NCBI RefSeq assembly: GCF_006542335.1
Contig: NZ_CP032485.1
Span: 1,436,501-1,500,500 of the forward strand
Origin: Neokomagataea tanensis
Lineage (GTDB): Bacteria > Pseudomonadota > Alphaproteobacteria > Acetobacterales > Acetobacteraceae
Direction: 5' to 3'
Length of the DNA stretch: 64,000 nucleotides
Shown: positions 52,317 to 61,571 of the stretch, piece by piece
Layout: each line of letters begins with the position of its first letter
Numbering within the stretch: the first letter of the stretch is position 1
Position numbers and translations under genes: made by a program
The notes under the pieces: generated by a model
Told to the model about the DNA's origin: nothing
Database searches by the model: none
What the model saw: the letters and a program-made list of their open reading frames with translations, nothing else

Positions 52317-52988
52317 TTAATGGTGGTGGGAAGCGTTGTGGTGCTTTGCTGACACGTGCTGTGCTGGGCGAGGTGGTGCTGATGCTACAGGGGCGAGGGT
52401 GTCGATATCACCTGCATCAGCCACTTCGGTTTCTTCGCTGCCATCTTCTTCCAAACGGGCGATTTTTACGTGAGCTGTGCCGCTGCCAAGCATGCCCAGT
52501 TGGGATGCGGCTGCGTGGGAAAGGTCAATGATTCGGTTGTTAAAGGGGCCCCGGTCATTTACGGTAACGATGACCGAGCGGCCGGTATCTTCTGAAACAA
52601 CTTTAAGTTTTGTGCCAATCGGCAGCGTGGGATGAGCTGCGGTCAAAGCATTGGTATTAAAAATTTCGCCTGAACTTGTATGGCGTCCGTGGAATTGACG
52701 CCCATACCAACTTGCAACGCCCTGCTCGGTCCATTTTGCACCCTGCTTCAAACGCTGCGCTCTCGATGCCAATGCTGCACGGACAGAATCGGCCCAGCTC
52801 GTCTTCCCGGCGACTACAGTCGCGCTTTCAGGGACGGTATCGTCAGCCGTGACCTGAAGGGGAGAAAGCGCTCCAAGGGCCAAAACAGCGCATAGGCCGC
52901 GTAAGTAGCGAATGTTTCTAGCAGGCGAAAATGGCACTGTTTGAGGTTCTTCTCCAGTGAACGGGACGGGCGAAAACCCAATGCTCAT
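52317..52988 (-). CDS. rlpA: RlpA family septal lytic transglycosylase-like protein
   Basis: A 223-residue exported protein. A hydrophobic segment at residues 27-45 ends near LQVTA and serves as signal; there is no lipobox cysteine. The double-psi beta-barrel domain has GVASWYGRQFHGRHTSSGE, TAAHPTLPIGT and VTVNDRGPFNNRIIDLSHAAA with the conserved His and Asp. RlpA cleaves denuded peptidoglycan glycans at the septum in Pseudomonas. The C-terminal SPOR domain is absent, and the protein ends in a His/Ala-rich tail. Confidence 0.9.
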   Translation of the reverse strand: MSIGFSPVPFTGEEPQTVPFSPARNIRYLRGLCAVLALGALSPLQVTADDTVPESATVVAGKTSWADSVRAALASRAQRLKQGAKWTEQGVASWYGRQFHGRHTSSGEIFNTNALTAAHPTLPIGTKLKVVSEDTGRSVIVTVNDRGPFNNRIIDLSHAAASQLGMLGSGTAHVKIARLEEDGSEETEVADAGDIDTLAPVASAPPRPAQHVSAKHHNASHHH

Positions 52989-53091
52989 AGCATAAAATTA
53001 TCACCCTGTCCCGTTTTTGAACGCTTAAAAGCGGCGGTTTTAGGGCAATGGTGCTTTCGTATTTGCGCTGAAAGTGCTATCGCGCGGCTTA

Positions 53092-53541
53092 ATGAGACGT
53101 CCTCACATTGCCGTTTTGAACGGCCCTAACCTGAATATGCTGGGTCTGCGCCAGCCCGGAATCTACGGATCAGCGACACTCGATGATGTGGAGCAGATAT
53201 GTATCCAAGCGGCTGAGCGGCTCGATGTCGGTATCGATTTTCGTCAAACGAATATCGAAGGCGAACTCGTGTCGTGGGTGCAGGAATGCCGGGGACGGTT
53301 TGATGGGATTGTGATTAATCCTGCGGCGTATGGGCATACATCAATCGCGCTTTTAGACGCGCTCTTAGCCGTCGATTTGCCCGTGATTGAGGTGCATATT
53401 TCCAATATTCACCGCCGGGAAGCGTTTCGCCACCATACCTATGTTTCACAGGCTGCAATTGGTGTAATCTGTGGATTAGGGGTGCGCGGTTACGCTCATG
53501 CGCTCCAAGCAATTACCGACCTGATCGAAGACGAAGGATGA
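53092..53541 (+). CDS. aroQ: 3-dehydroquinate dehydratase, type II
   Basis: A 149-residue shikimate-pathway enzyme: AVLNGPNLNMLGLRQPGIYG with the catalytic tyrosine, INPAAYGHTSIALLDAL with substrate-binding Asn, and VEVHISNIHRREAFRHHTYVS with the catalytic histidine region. The ATG at 53092 gives the usual length. It overlaps accB in an ATGA; the aroQ-accB-accC order is conserved in many Alphaproteobacteria. Confidence 0.97.
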   Translation: MRRPHIAVLNGPNLNMLGLRQPGIYGSATLDDVEQICIQAAERLDVGIDFRQTNIEGELVSWVQECRGRFDGIVINPAAYGHTSIALLDALLAVDLPVIEVHISNIHRREAFRHHTYVSQAAIGVICGLGVRGYAHALQAITDLIEDEG

Positions 53542-53990
53542 GCCGTATGCTCGTGGATAAAGATGCCATTCGGGCATTGGCCGAGATTCTGACCGATACC
53601 GGCCTGACCGAGATTGAAATCGCTGAAAAAGAAAGCCGGATTCGCGTAGCGCGTAGTGCTGCTCCGGTTCAGGCTGTTGCGGCGCCTGCGCCCGTTGCTG
53701 CCGCTCCGGTTGCGGCACCTGCAGTTGCGGCCCCTGCAGCGCCTGCAGGCGATCATCCGGGTGCAGTGCCAAGCCCAATGGTTGGCGTGGCTTACCTCTC
53801 GCCGGACCCATCAGCACCGACATTCGTGCAGGAAGGTCAGACAGTATCTGCTGGCCAGACCATCATGCTGATTGAAGCGATGAAAACCTTCAACCAGATC
53901 AAGGCACCTCGTGCAGGCACGCTGACGAAGTATCTGGTCGAGTCCGGCCAGCCGGTAGAATTTGGTGAGAAGCTGGCGATCATCGAATAA
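53538..53990 (+). CDS. accB: Biotin carboxyl carrier protein of acetyl-CoA carboxylase
   Basis: A 150-residue BCCP. N-terminal [18 protein letters not shown], an Ala/Pro-rich mobile linker (residues about 40-72), and the C-terminal biotinyl domain with the modified Lys116 in [10 protein letters not shown]. It carries CO2 between AccC and the carboxyltransferase for malonyl-CoA synthesis. Start overlaps aroQ, stop overlaps accC by one base (TAATG). Confidence 0.97.
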   Translation: MSRMLVDKDAIRALAEILTDTGLTEIEIAEKESRIRVARSAAPVQAVAAPAPVAAAPVAAPAVAAPAAPAGDHPGAVPSPMVGVAYLSPDPSAPTFVQEGQTVSAGQTIMLIEAMKTFNQIKAPRAGTLTKYLVESGQPVEFGEKLAIIE

Positions 53991-55342
53991 TGTTCTCAAA
54001 AATCCTCATCGCCAATCGCGGCGAAATCGCATTGCGCATTCTCAGGGCTTGCCGTGAGATGGGCATTAAAACGGTTGCTGTTCACTCCACCGCTGATGCG
54101 GACGCCATGCATGTGCGCTTGGCCGATGAGGCTGTGTGCATCGGGCCACCCAGCGCGCGTGATTCGTACCTGAACGTTGCGGCCATTTTGTCCGCTGCAA
54201 CCATTACGGGTGCGGAAGCTATTCACCCGGGCTACGGGTTTTTGTCCGAAAACGCATCTTTCGCAGAAACTGTGGAAGAGCACGGCTTGGCCTTTATCGG
54301 TCCAACGGGTGAACACATCCGTATGATGGGCGATAAAATCACGGCCAAAACTACGATGCGCGCACTTGGGGTGCCGCTCGTGCCGGGCTCAGACGGTGGC
54401 TTGGCCAGCTTGGCCGAAGCGCGTGAAGTTGCTGAACGTGTTGGCTATCCTGTGTTGATCAAGGCTGCTGCTGGCGGTGGCGGACGCGGTATGAAAGTCG
54501 CTCATACTGCAGACGAGATCGAAGAAGCATGGAGCGTTGCACGTACTGAAGCGCGTGCTGCTTTTGGAAATGACGAAGTCTATCTGGAGAAATATCTGGA
54601 TCGGCCACGCCATATCGAATTGCAGATTCTGGCAGATGCCCATGGCAGCGTTGTCCATTTAGGTGAACGCGACTGCTCTTTGCAGCGCCGTCACCAGAAG
54701 TTGTTGGAAGAAGCGGGTTCTCCGGCTCTCACGGCTGAAGAGCGTGATGCTATTGGCCGTACAACAACAGAAGCTCTGTCTAAAATGGGCTATCGTAACG
54801 CCGGTACGCTTGAGTTCCTGTATCAGGATGGCCAGTTCTGCTTCATCGAGATGAATACTCGTTTGCAGGTGGAGCACCCCGTCACTGAAATGGTGTGCGG
54901 TGTTGATTTGGTGCGCGAGCAGATTCGTATCGCGGCAGGTGAGAAGCTTGGCTACACCCAGTCGGATATTAAAATATCTGGGCATGCTATCGAGTGCCGT
55001 ATCAACGCTGAAAATCCAGAAACTTTTGTGCCAAGCCCCGGCACAGTTACGGTGTTCCATGCTCCCGGCGGGCTGGGTGTGCGTATGGATAGCGCGATTT
55101 ATGCGGGCTATCGTATTCCGCCTTACTACGACAGCATGATTGCCAAGCTGATTGTCCACGCTCCGACCCGTGCGGAAGCAATCGCGCGCATGCAACGCGC
55201 GTTGGACGAGTGCGTCGTGGAAGGGGTTCAGACCGTTATCCCGCTGCACCGTAAAATTCTGGCAGATGCTCAGTTCCAGAAGGGTGATTACACCATCCAC
55301 TGGCTTGAAAAGTTTGTGGCTGCTCAAACGGCAAAGAACTAA
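53990..55342 (+). CDS. accC: Biotin carboxylase subunit of acetyl-CoA carboxylase
   Basis: A 450-residue ATP-grasp enzyme. N-terminal [20 protein letters not shown], the glycine-rich ATP loop [11 protein letters not shown], the biotin-carboxylase signature around [16 protein letters not shown], and the C-terminal [12 protein letters not shown] are all intact. It carboxylates the biotin on AccB. Coupled to accB by a TAATG junction. Confidence 0.98.
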   Translation: MFSKILIANRGEIALRILRACREMGIKTVAVHSTADADAMHVRLADEAVCIGPPSARDSYLNVAAILSAATITGAEAIHPGYGFLSENASFAETVEEHGLAFIGPTGEHIRMMGDKITAKTTMRALGVPLVPGSDGGLASLAEAREVAERVGYPVLIKAAAGGGGRGMKVAHTADEIEEAWSVARTEARAAFGNDEVYLEKYLDRPRHIELQILADAHGSVVHLGERDCSLQRRHQKLLEEAGSPALTAEERDAIGRTTTEALSKMGYRNAGTLEFLYQDGQFCFIEMNTRLQVEHPVTEMVCGVDLVREQIRIAAGEKLGYTQSDIKISGHAIECRINAENPETFVPSPGTVTVFHAPGGLGVRMDSAIYAGYRIPPYYDSMIAKLIVHAPTRAEAIARMQRALDECVVEGVQTVIPLHRKILADAQFQKGDYTIHWLEKFVAAQTAKN

Positions 55343-55364
55343 GAGCGATCTAGAGGGTTACGTT

Positions 55365-55934
55365 ATGCGCTACGCTGAGACACTGACATTAGACATCCGT
55401 CCCGGTCTGGTTTCACGCGTGGCGACAGCGCTGGAAAAGTTTAAGGAGGCTGGGCTTTGGCTAACCGAGACCGGCCCGTTAAACCGTATTATGGCCCTGT
55501 ATACGGCAGAGACACTTGAGCAACTTCGTCTTATGCGGCGTGACATCCTGAATCATATTCCACGTGATGTTGTCGTGCGAGAAGATGTGACCTCTTGGGA
55601 AATTGTTACTCCCCTTCTTGAGGCGGGGCGCTATGGTGGGGTTTACGAGTGGCGCTGCTATGAATGCCACCACGATGCCATGGCGGATGTCGTTGAGCGT
55701 TTTAACCATGCGCTAGTGGCGAGAAGCACTTTATCACCGCTTTGTTGTGCAATGGTTTCCCTTGAAGGCGTGCCGCGTTTTGCACATTTGTGGCCTTATA
55801 AAGATGCTCAATCGCGGAGTCTTATTCGGGCGCAAGCGCTTGAAAGCGGTAAGTGGCCACCTGCAATAGCGCCATTTCTGACGCGTATGGAAAATGCCCT
55901 TTTATCGCCTTTGCCTACGTCAAAATGGTGCTGA
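55365..55934 (+). CDS. NIPSNAP family protein
   Basis: A 189-residue protein with two ferredoxin-like repeats. The second has the family hallmark: VYEWRCYECHHDAMADVVERF, then the FAHLWPYKDAQSRSLIRAQA segment ending GKWPP. Function is not established in bacteria. It starts 22 bases after accC with AGAGGG upstream, so it is likely the last gene of that operon. A short perfect dyad AACATTC/GAATGTT (55937-55953) follows the stop. Confidence 0.8.
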   Translation: MRYAETLTLDIRPGLVSRVATALEKFKEAGLWLTETGPLNRIMALYTAETLEQLRLMRRDILNHIPRDVVVREDVTSWEIVTPLLEAGRYGGVYEWRCYECHHDAMADVVERFNHALVARSTLSPLCCAMVSLEGVPRFAHLWPYKDAQSRSLIRAQALESGKWPPAIAPFLTRMENALLSPLPTSKWC

Positions 55935-56215
55935 TAAACATTCCGTGAATGTTTGCTATGAAGAAAAATCATGGCTATAGTATACTATTAGTTGACGAAA
56001 TAAACTGTTCCCTTAAGGGTGTTATAGGAAAATTAAGCGAAACATTTCTTCGCTTGAAAGAAATAGTATTATTTTAGTGCACTTTATGTGCTGCCGGGAT
56101 GGTTGCCGATCCCGTTCCTATTCCCTATGTAAGAGCTCCCATCACGATGCTGTGACTAACGACGGAAAGCGGTCTTCCGTTTGTTCGCCGCGGCAGACGA
56201 TTAGCGAGAGTTCCC
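55935..56215 (+). promoter_or_regulatory. Leader/promoter region of edd with several dyads
   Basis: AT-rich 281-base spacer. It contains the palindrome CCCTTAAGGG (56010-56019) and the hairpin AAGCGAA/TTCGCTT (56035-56055), besides the dyad after the upstream stop. These are candidate operator or RNA elements for carbon-source control of edd-eda. No specific regulator site is recognised. Confidence 0.35.
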
Positions 56216-58060
56216 ATGTCTCTGAATTCCGTCTTAGAGAGCGTAACAGCCCGGATCATCGATCGATCGAAGATTTCGCGTCGGCGTTACCTCGCTCTGA
56301 TGGAACGTAACCGGGAAAAAGGTGTGTCTCGACCGCGCTTGGCATGCGGTAATTTGGCGCATGCTATTGCGGCATCTGAGGGCGATAAGCCTAGCTTGAT
56401 GGAAGCACGCAATAATAACATCGGCATCATTTCCACCTATAACGACATGCTGTCTGCGCATCAGCCCTACGGCCGATACCCTGAGCAGATTAAGCTTTTC
56501 GCACGTGAGGTGGGGGCGACCGCTCAGGTAGCTGGGTGCGCGCCGGCCATGTGTGATGGCGTCACACAAGGGCAAGAGGGCATGGAGCTCTCCTTATTCT
56601 CCCGTGACGTGATTGCGATGTCTACGGCAGTGGGGCTGAGCCATGGCATGTTTGAGAGCGTGGCGCTGCTCGGTATTTGCGATAAAATCGTACCGGGCCT
56701 TCTTATGGGTGCACTGCGCTTTGGGCATTTGCCCACGATGCTAATCCCTGCTGGGCCGATGACATCGGGTCTGCCGAATAAAGAAAAAGTCCGTATCCGC
56801 CAGCTCTACGTGCAGGGTAAGGTCGGCAAAGATGCGTTGATGGAAGCGGAGAATGCCTCCTACCACAGCGCGGGAACTTGTACCTTCTACGGTACGGCAA
56901 ATACGAACCAGATGATGGTTGAGATTATGGGCCTCATGATGCCCGATTCAGCGTTCATCAATCCCCACACGAAGCTTCGTCAAGCTGTTACCCGGGCTGG
57001 GATCCACCGTCTGTCTGAGATCAGCATGAACGGTAACGACGCGCGTCCTTTAGCGGAATGTGTGGACGAGCGCGCGATTGTAAACGCCGCAGTTGGGTTG
57101 TTGGCGACCGGTGGCTCTACCAATCACACCATCCATTTGCCGGCGATTGCACGTGCTGCTGGCATCATCATGAACTGGGAAGATCTGAGCGACCTCTCCA
57201 GCGTTGTGCCGCTGATGACGCGTGTATATCCCTCTGGCTCTGAGGACGTGAACGGCTTTAACCGTGTCGGTGGTATGCCCACGGTCATTGCTGAATTGCT
57301 GCGCGGTGGGTTGTTACACCAAGACATTATGACGGTGTCGCGTAACGGTTTCACAGATTATGCACAGCGCGCGACGCTGGAAGATGGTGAACTGACTTAC
57401 GTCCCGGCTGAGCCGTCTTCGGATCGCGGTATTCTGCGTGACGTTACAGAGCCGTTTCTGGCCGATGGCGGCATCAAGCTGATGCATGGCAATATCGGCC
57501 GTTGCATTTACAAGAGCAGCGCCATTGCCAAGGAGCACTTGACGGTAGAAGCCCCTGCGCGTGTTTTCCACGATCAAAACGACGTGGGTGCAGCATTCAA
57601 ACGCGGTGAGTTAGAGCGCGATGTGGTTATTGTCGTGCGTTTCCAAGGCCCGGAAGCGAACGGTATGCCTGAACTGCATAAGCTCATGCCAACGCTCGGC
57701 GTCCTTCAGGATCGCGGCTTTCGTGTTGCCTTGCTGACGGATGGACGGTTGTCTGGTGCGAGCGGCAAAGTGCCTTCCGCAATTCACGTATGCCCGGAAG
57801 CGCAGGTCGGCGGTCCCATTGCCAAAATACAAGATGGGGACATTGTGCGCGTCTGCGCTGTGACGGGGGCGATTGATGTGCTCGTGTCAGACGAGGAATG
57901 GGCTGCACGCAAGCCTGCGGACATTCCACCTCCGGGCGTTGGCACTGGGCGTGAACTGTTTGCGCTGATGCGGAGCGTACATAGCTCGGCTGAGGAAGGT
58001 GCATCTGCCATGTTGGCTCAGATGGACCTTGTGTTAGACACCGTCGGAGATGAGTTCTGA
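56216..58060 (+). CDS. edd: Phosphogluconate dehydratase
   Basis: A 614-residue IlvD/Edd family enzyme that converts 6-phosphogluconate to KDPG, first step of the Entner-Doudoroff pathway. Family segments are visible: [33 protein letters not shown] and [20 protein letters not shown] with the Fe-S cysteines, [16 protein letters not shown] and [18 protein letters not shown]. The usual length is about 605. Eda follows 43 bases downstream, so a KDPG-forming and splitting pair is made together. Confidence 0.97.
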   Translation: MSLNSVLESVTARIIDRSKISRRRYLALMERNREKGVSRPRLACGNLAHAIAASEGDKPSLMEARNNNIGIISTYNDMLSAHQPYGRYPEQIKLFAREVGATAQVAGCAPAMCDGVTQGQEGMELSLFSRDVIAMSTAVGLSHGMFESVALLGICDKIVPGLLMGALRFGHLPTMLIPAGPMTSGLPNKEKVRIRQLYVQGKVGKDALMEAENASYHSAGTCTFYGTANTNQMMVEIMGLMMPDSAFINPHTKLRQAVTRAGIHRLSEISMNGNDARPLAECVDERAIVNAAVGLLATGGSTNHTIHLPAIARAAGIIMNWEDLSDLSSVVPLMTRVYPSGSEDVNGFNRVGGMPTVIAELLRGGLLHQDIMTVSRNGFTDYAQRATLEDGELTYVPAEPSSDRGILRDVTEPFLADGGIKLMHGNIGRCIYKSSAIAKEHLTVEAPARVFHDQNDVGAAFKRGELERDVVIVVRFQGPEANGMPELHKLMPTLGVLQDRGFRVALLTDGRLSGASGKVPSAIHVCPEAQVGGPIAKIQDGDIVRVCAVTGAIDVLVSDEEWAARKPADIPPPGVGTGRELFALMRSVHSSAEEGASAMLAQMDLVLDTVGDEF

Positions 58061-58103
58061 AAAGGCCTTCTTGTCTGGCCTTGATGGAGAGGATCAAACA
58101 ATC

Positions 58104-58727
58104 ATGAGCGATACTGCGAAATTAGACGCCGTTATGACCCGCAGCACGGTTATTCCTGTGCTGGTGGTAAAGGATGTCGCACAGGCGCGCCCCTTGGCGG
58201 AGGCGCTGGTTGCCGGCGGTCTGACCACTCTGGAGGTAACGCTTCGCACGCCATGCGCTCTTGAGGTGATTGCTGAAATGTCCAAGGTCGAAGGGGCATT
58301 GGTCGGCGCAGGAACCGTTTTGAGCCCAAAAGATTTGGAAGCATCGCTCAAAGCAGGCGCAGAATTTATTGTCAGCCCCGGTTTGACGGAATCACTCGCG
58401 AAATCAGCCGCAGAACATGATGTGCCATTCCTGCCGGGCGTAGCGAATGCCGGTGACATCATGCGTGGTTTGGATTTAGGTCTGACACGCTTCAAATTCT
58501 TCCCGGCCGTGACCAATGGCGGGCTTCCGGCTATTAAAGCAATGTCGAGCGTTTTTGGTGCTGTCCGCTTTTGCCCGACGGGCGGTATTACGGAAGCGAC
58601 AGCGCAAGAGTGGCTGTCTGTGCCGTCCGTCTCATGCGTTGGTGGCTCGTGGTTGACCGCTGGTGAATTTGATGCGGCAGAAGTTACACGCCGCGCCAAA
58701 GCGGCTTCGGCGCTAAAAGCGTCGTAA
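58104..58727 (+). CDS. eda: KHG/KDPG aldolase
   Basis: A 207-residue class I aldolase that splits KDPG into pyruvate and glyceraldehyde 3-phosphate. The catalytic glutamate lies in LTTLEVTLRTPCA, and the Schiff-base Lys131 in LTRFKFFPAVTNGG; FCPTGGITEATAQEWL binds phosphate. GAGAGGA precedes the ATG at 58104; an in-frame reading from 58050 would overlap edd and is not needed. Confidence 0.97.
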   Translation: MSDTAKLDAVMTRSTVIPVLVVKDVAQARPLAEALVAGGLTTLEVTLRTPCALEVIAEMSKVEGALVGAGTVLSPKDLEASLKAGAEFIVSPGLTESLAKSAAEHDVPFLPGVANAGDIMRGLDLGLTRFKFFPAVTNGGLPAIKAMSSVFGAVRFCPTGGITEATAQEWLSVPSVSCVGGSWLTAGEFDAAEVTRRAKAASALKAS

Positions 58728-58845
58728 GTTCTAAAGCGTTATAAATAATTATATAGAATTATTGTTGTTGGGCTACTCAGGGTGTTCCGCCTAGAGTGGC
58801 CCATATGCATTTTACGAAAATTCGACGAGTGTGCAGCCAACGCCC

Positions 58846-58862
58846 TCCAACATTCCGTTGGA
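58846..58862 (+). promoter_or_regulatory. Short dyad upstream of the efflux operon
   Basis: TCCAAC (58846-58851) and GTTGGA (58857-58862) form a 6-5-6 inverted repeat 28 bases before the MFS gene, just upstream of its GGAGGAG. It could be an operator for a repressor encoded elsewhere; no regulator gene adjoins the operon. Confidence 0.35.
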
Positions 58863-58889
58863 TGACCAAAGGAGGAGCGTACCCTTTTT

Positions 58890-60443
58890 ATGGACGCAGA
58901 TAAAAAACCTCTCTTTGGCTTGGCAGGCGTTATTGTTTTGGCCTTGGCAACTGGCCTGAACGAGCAGGTCTCAAGTCAATCACTCCCTGATATTATGGGG
59001 GGACTCGGTCTTAGCCATGATCCGGCAACGTGGTTTTCAAGTCTATACAGTACGTCTGAAGTGATAGGGTTGGCCCTGTCTCCGTGGCTCGGTATCACGT
59101 TTTCACTGCGTCGCTTTATTTTCTTTGTGATTACCCTTGCGACGTTATCTAGTATTTTTATTCCTTTTATCCAATCTGTGCCTGTTCTTTTAATGTTGCG
59201 CAGTCTTCAGGGGCTGTCTGGGGGATTCGCCATCCCGCTTTTAATGACTGTGGCTTTGCGTGTTCTGGCGCCTAAAATTCGGTTAATTGGTCTGGCAGCA
59301 TACGCGTCGACGGCCACGCTCTTTCCTTACCTGAGCGGTGCTCTGGCCGCATTGTGGTGTGACCTTGTGGGATGGCAGTTTGCTTTCTTTCAGGTCGTTC
59401 CTTTGGCGGCCATAGCTTTGGTGCTGGCGTGGTTTGGTATGCCTGTGGATGCACCGCAATATAAGCGTTTTCGTAAGATTGATTGGCGCGGCATGCTTTT
59501 GGTCATTGTCGGGTTTTCATCTCTAACGACATTGCTGCAGCAGGGTGACAGGCTGGATTGGTTTAATTCACCCTTTATATGCGTATTGGCGCTGATCTCA
59601 GCGGTATCGTTGCCTCTTTTTGTGGTGAATGAGTGGTTTCACGAATTGCCGCTGTTCAAGTTCCAGCTTTTAGCGCGTCGTAACTTTGCTTATGGCGCGG
59701 TTACGCTGCCAGTCTTTGTACTGACCTCTATTGCATCAACGTCAATACCAGGTGGGGCTTTGTCAGGCCTTGCGGGATACAGGCCAGAGCAAAGCTACGG
59801 TATTACGCTTGAGGTAGCCGTTCTTCAGCTCATTATGCTGCCCTTTTTGGCGTGGTTGTTGAACCGGGAATGGGTTGATTGCCGGGTAGTCAGTTTTACG
59901 GGGCTGTTGTGTTTATTAGTGGGGTGTTTGGGTGGGAGCTTCGTAACGACTGTCTGGGACAGAGGGGAGTTCTATCTATGGCAGGCATTTTTCGGGGCAG
60001 GCGGCTCTATGGTTGTCATGTGCATGCTGCTGATGGCTACGAACTCACTCTCGCCACAGGAAGGGCCGTTTGCTGCGGCAATGGTGAATTGCCCGAGAGG
60101 TATGGCATCGACGGTTGGTGTCTGGCTTGTACAGTTGGTTCAGCGTTGGCGGGGTAGTTTACACTCAGACAGATTGACGGACCGTCTCGGCCGCGAGCGT
60201 TTCAACCTTTGGCAGGCTGAAAGTCCTTCGGTGCATTACCCAACGCCGCTTTTACCGAATGGAATGCCCCGGACGCCTGAAGCTGTGCGTTATCAGGCTT
60301 ATGAACTCGCGCATCAGACACGTGCTTTGGTGCTGAGCGACGTTTATTTGGTCGTTGCTGGTTTCGTTGTTTTTCTTATTTTTCTTGTACTTCTGGTTCC
60401 AGAGCGAACCTATCCGCCGCGTATTGCTTTGGCGAAGAAATAG
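58890..60443 (+). CDS. emrB: MFS multidrug efflux transporter, DHA2/EmrB family
   Basis: A 517-residue transporter with about 14 hydrophobic segments. It follows the EmrB layout: LNEQVSSQSLPDIMGGLG in the first helix region, RSLQGLSGGFAIPLLM (a motif C-like region of helix 5 side), and a long loop before the last helix. The sequence is divergent from E. coli EmrB, so the drug range is unknown. GGAGGAG precedes the ATG. The operon continues with EmrA-like and NodT-like genes, making a complete inner-to-outer membrane pump. Confidence 0.9.
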   Translation: MDADKKPLFGLAGVIVLALATGLNEQVSSQSLPDIMGGLGLSHDPATWFSSLYSTSEVIGLALSPWLGITFSLRRFIFFVITLATLSSIFIPFIQSVPVLLMLRSLQGLSGGFAIPLLMTVALRVLAPKIRLIGLAAYASTATLFPYLSGALAALWCDLVGWQFAFFQVVPLAAIALVLAWFGMPVDAPQYKRFRKIDWRGMLLVIVGFSSLTTLLQQGDRLDWFNSPFICVLALISAVSLPLFVVNEWFHELPLFKFQLLARRNFAYGAVTLPVFVLTSIASTSIPGGALSGLAGYRPEQSYGITLEVAVLQLIMLPFLAWLLNREWVDCRVVSFTGLLCLLVGCLGGSFVTTVWDRGEFYLWQAFFGAGGSMVVMCMLLMATNSLSPQEGPFAAAMVNCPRGMASTVGVWLVQLVQRWRGSLHSDRLTDRLGRERFNLWQAESPSVHYPTPLLPNGMPRTPEAVRYQAYELAHQTRALVLSDVYLVVAGFVVFLIFLVLLVPERTYPPRIALAKK

Positions 60444-60467
60444 TACGTGCCATGAAAGTTAGTGTTT

Positions 60468-61571
60468 ATGAATCATGCCGATAGTGATCAGAAGAAGACA
60501 ACGCCAAAATGGCCTTTTTTTCTGGCAGGTGTGGTTGTCGTTATTTTTGTGGCGGTGGTGCTAGGGATTATCTTTATTCCGAGCGCTGATGTTTCCACGG
60601 ATGATGCCTATGTAACGGCGCATTATGCTACGATAGCACCGCGTATTCCGGGGCAAATCGTGAGTGTGAACGTAGACGATAATCAGGTGGTAAAATCTGG
60701 TCAGATTTTAGCGACGTTAGATGATCGTGATTATAGCACGGCGCTTGAGCAGGCGCGGGCAACGCTGGCGCATGACGAAGCATTAGTATTGGATGCGGCC
60801 GCGGCCGAGACGAGGCAGCCTGCTTTGGTATTGCAAACGCAGGCTGCGGTAGCGCGCTTGCGCTCCGAGTTGGTTTTCGCACAGGAAAACTTGCAGCGTT
60901 ACAGAGATTTGGCACGGACCGGTGCGGGCAGCACCGAAATGCATCAGCATTATGCGGCGCAAGTTGGCGAATTGCAGGCCGCATTACAGGGGGCTGAAGC
61001 AGACGTACAAGCAACGCAGGACCAAATTCCAATTTTGAAAGCTCGGCACGACGCGGCTGAGCAGACACTGGCAGTGGACCGTGCGCGTGTGCATCAGGCA
61101 GAACTCAATCTTTCCTACACGCGTATTATTGCGCCATTCGACGGGATGGTCGGAGAGCGTAGTGTCCAGCTCGGGAATTATGTTGGGCCGGGTGCGGCGT
61201 TGATGGCTGTTGTTCCCATGAACGAATTGTGGATCGAGGCAAATTACCGGGAGCTTGCCCTCCGGAACATGAAGCCCGGCCAATCCGTCAAAATCCACGT
61301 TGACGCTTACAATATTGATTTAAAGGGGGTGGTGGACAGTGTGCCCCCTGCGTCCGGTGCAGCGTTCGCACCTTTGGCGCCGGAAAATGCGACAGGAAAT
61401 TTCACAAAAATTGTGCAGCGTTTGCCAGTAAAAATTACATTGGTGCCGGGGCAAAAAGAAGCTGGGTTACTTCGCATGGGCTTGTCGGTTGAGACGACCG
61501 TGCATACCGGTTTGGCAGATGTCGTAGGCGCGCAGAAAATTACGCAAGTGGGATCGGTGACAGCGAAATGA
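60468..61571 (+). CDS. emrA: Membrane fusion protein, EmrA/HlyD family
   Basis: A 367-residue periplasmic adaptor. One N-terminal membrane helix (about residues 15-38), then VSTDDAYVTAHYATIAPRIP, the lipoyl half-motif with VDDNQVVKSGQILATLDDRD, a coiled-coil hairpin (about 80-200), and YTRIIAPFDGMVGERSVQLG returning through the lipoyl and beta-barrel domains. It links the MFS pump to the outer-membrane channel. ATG at 60468 was chosen; a GTG two codons upstream is possible. The stop overlaps the next gene (ATGA). Confidence 0.93.
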   Translation: MNHADSDQKKTTPKWPFFLAGVVVVIFVAVVLGIIFIPSADVSTDDAYVTAHYATIAPRIPGQIVSVNVDDNQVVKSGQILATLDDRDYSTALEQARATLAHDEALVLDAAAAETRQPALVLQTQAAVARLRSELVFAQENLQRYRDLARTGAGSTEMHQHYAAQVGELQAALQGAEADVQATQDQIPILKARHDAAEQTLAVDRARVHQAELNLSYTRIIAPFDGMVGERSVQLGNYVGPGAALMAVVPMNELWIEANYRELALRNMKPGQSVKIHVDAYNIDLKGVVDSVPPASGAAFAPLAPENATGNFTKIVQRLPVKITLVPGQKEAGLLRMGLSVETTVHTGLADVVGAQKITQVGSVTAK

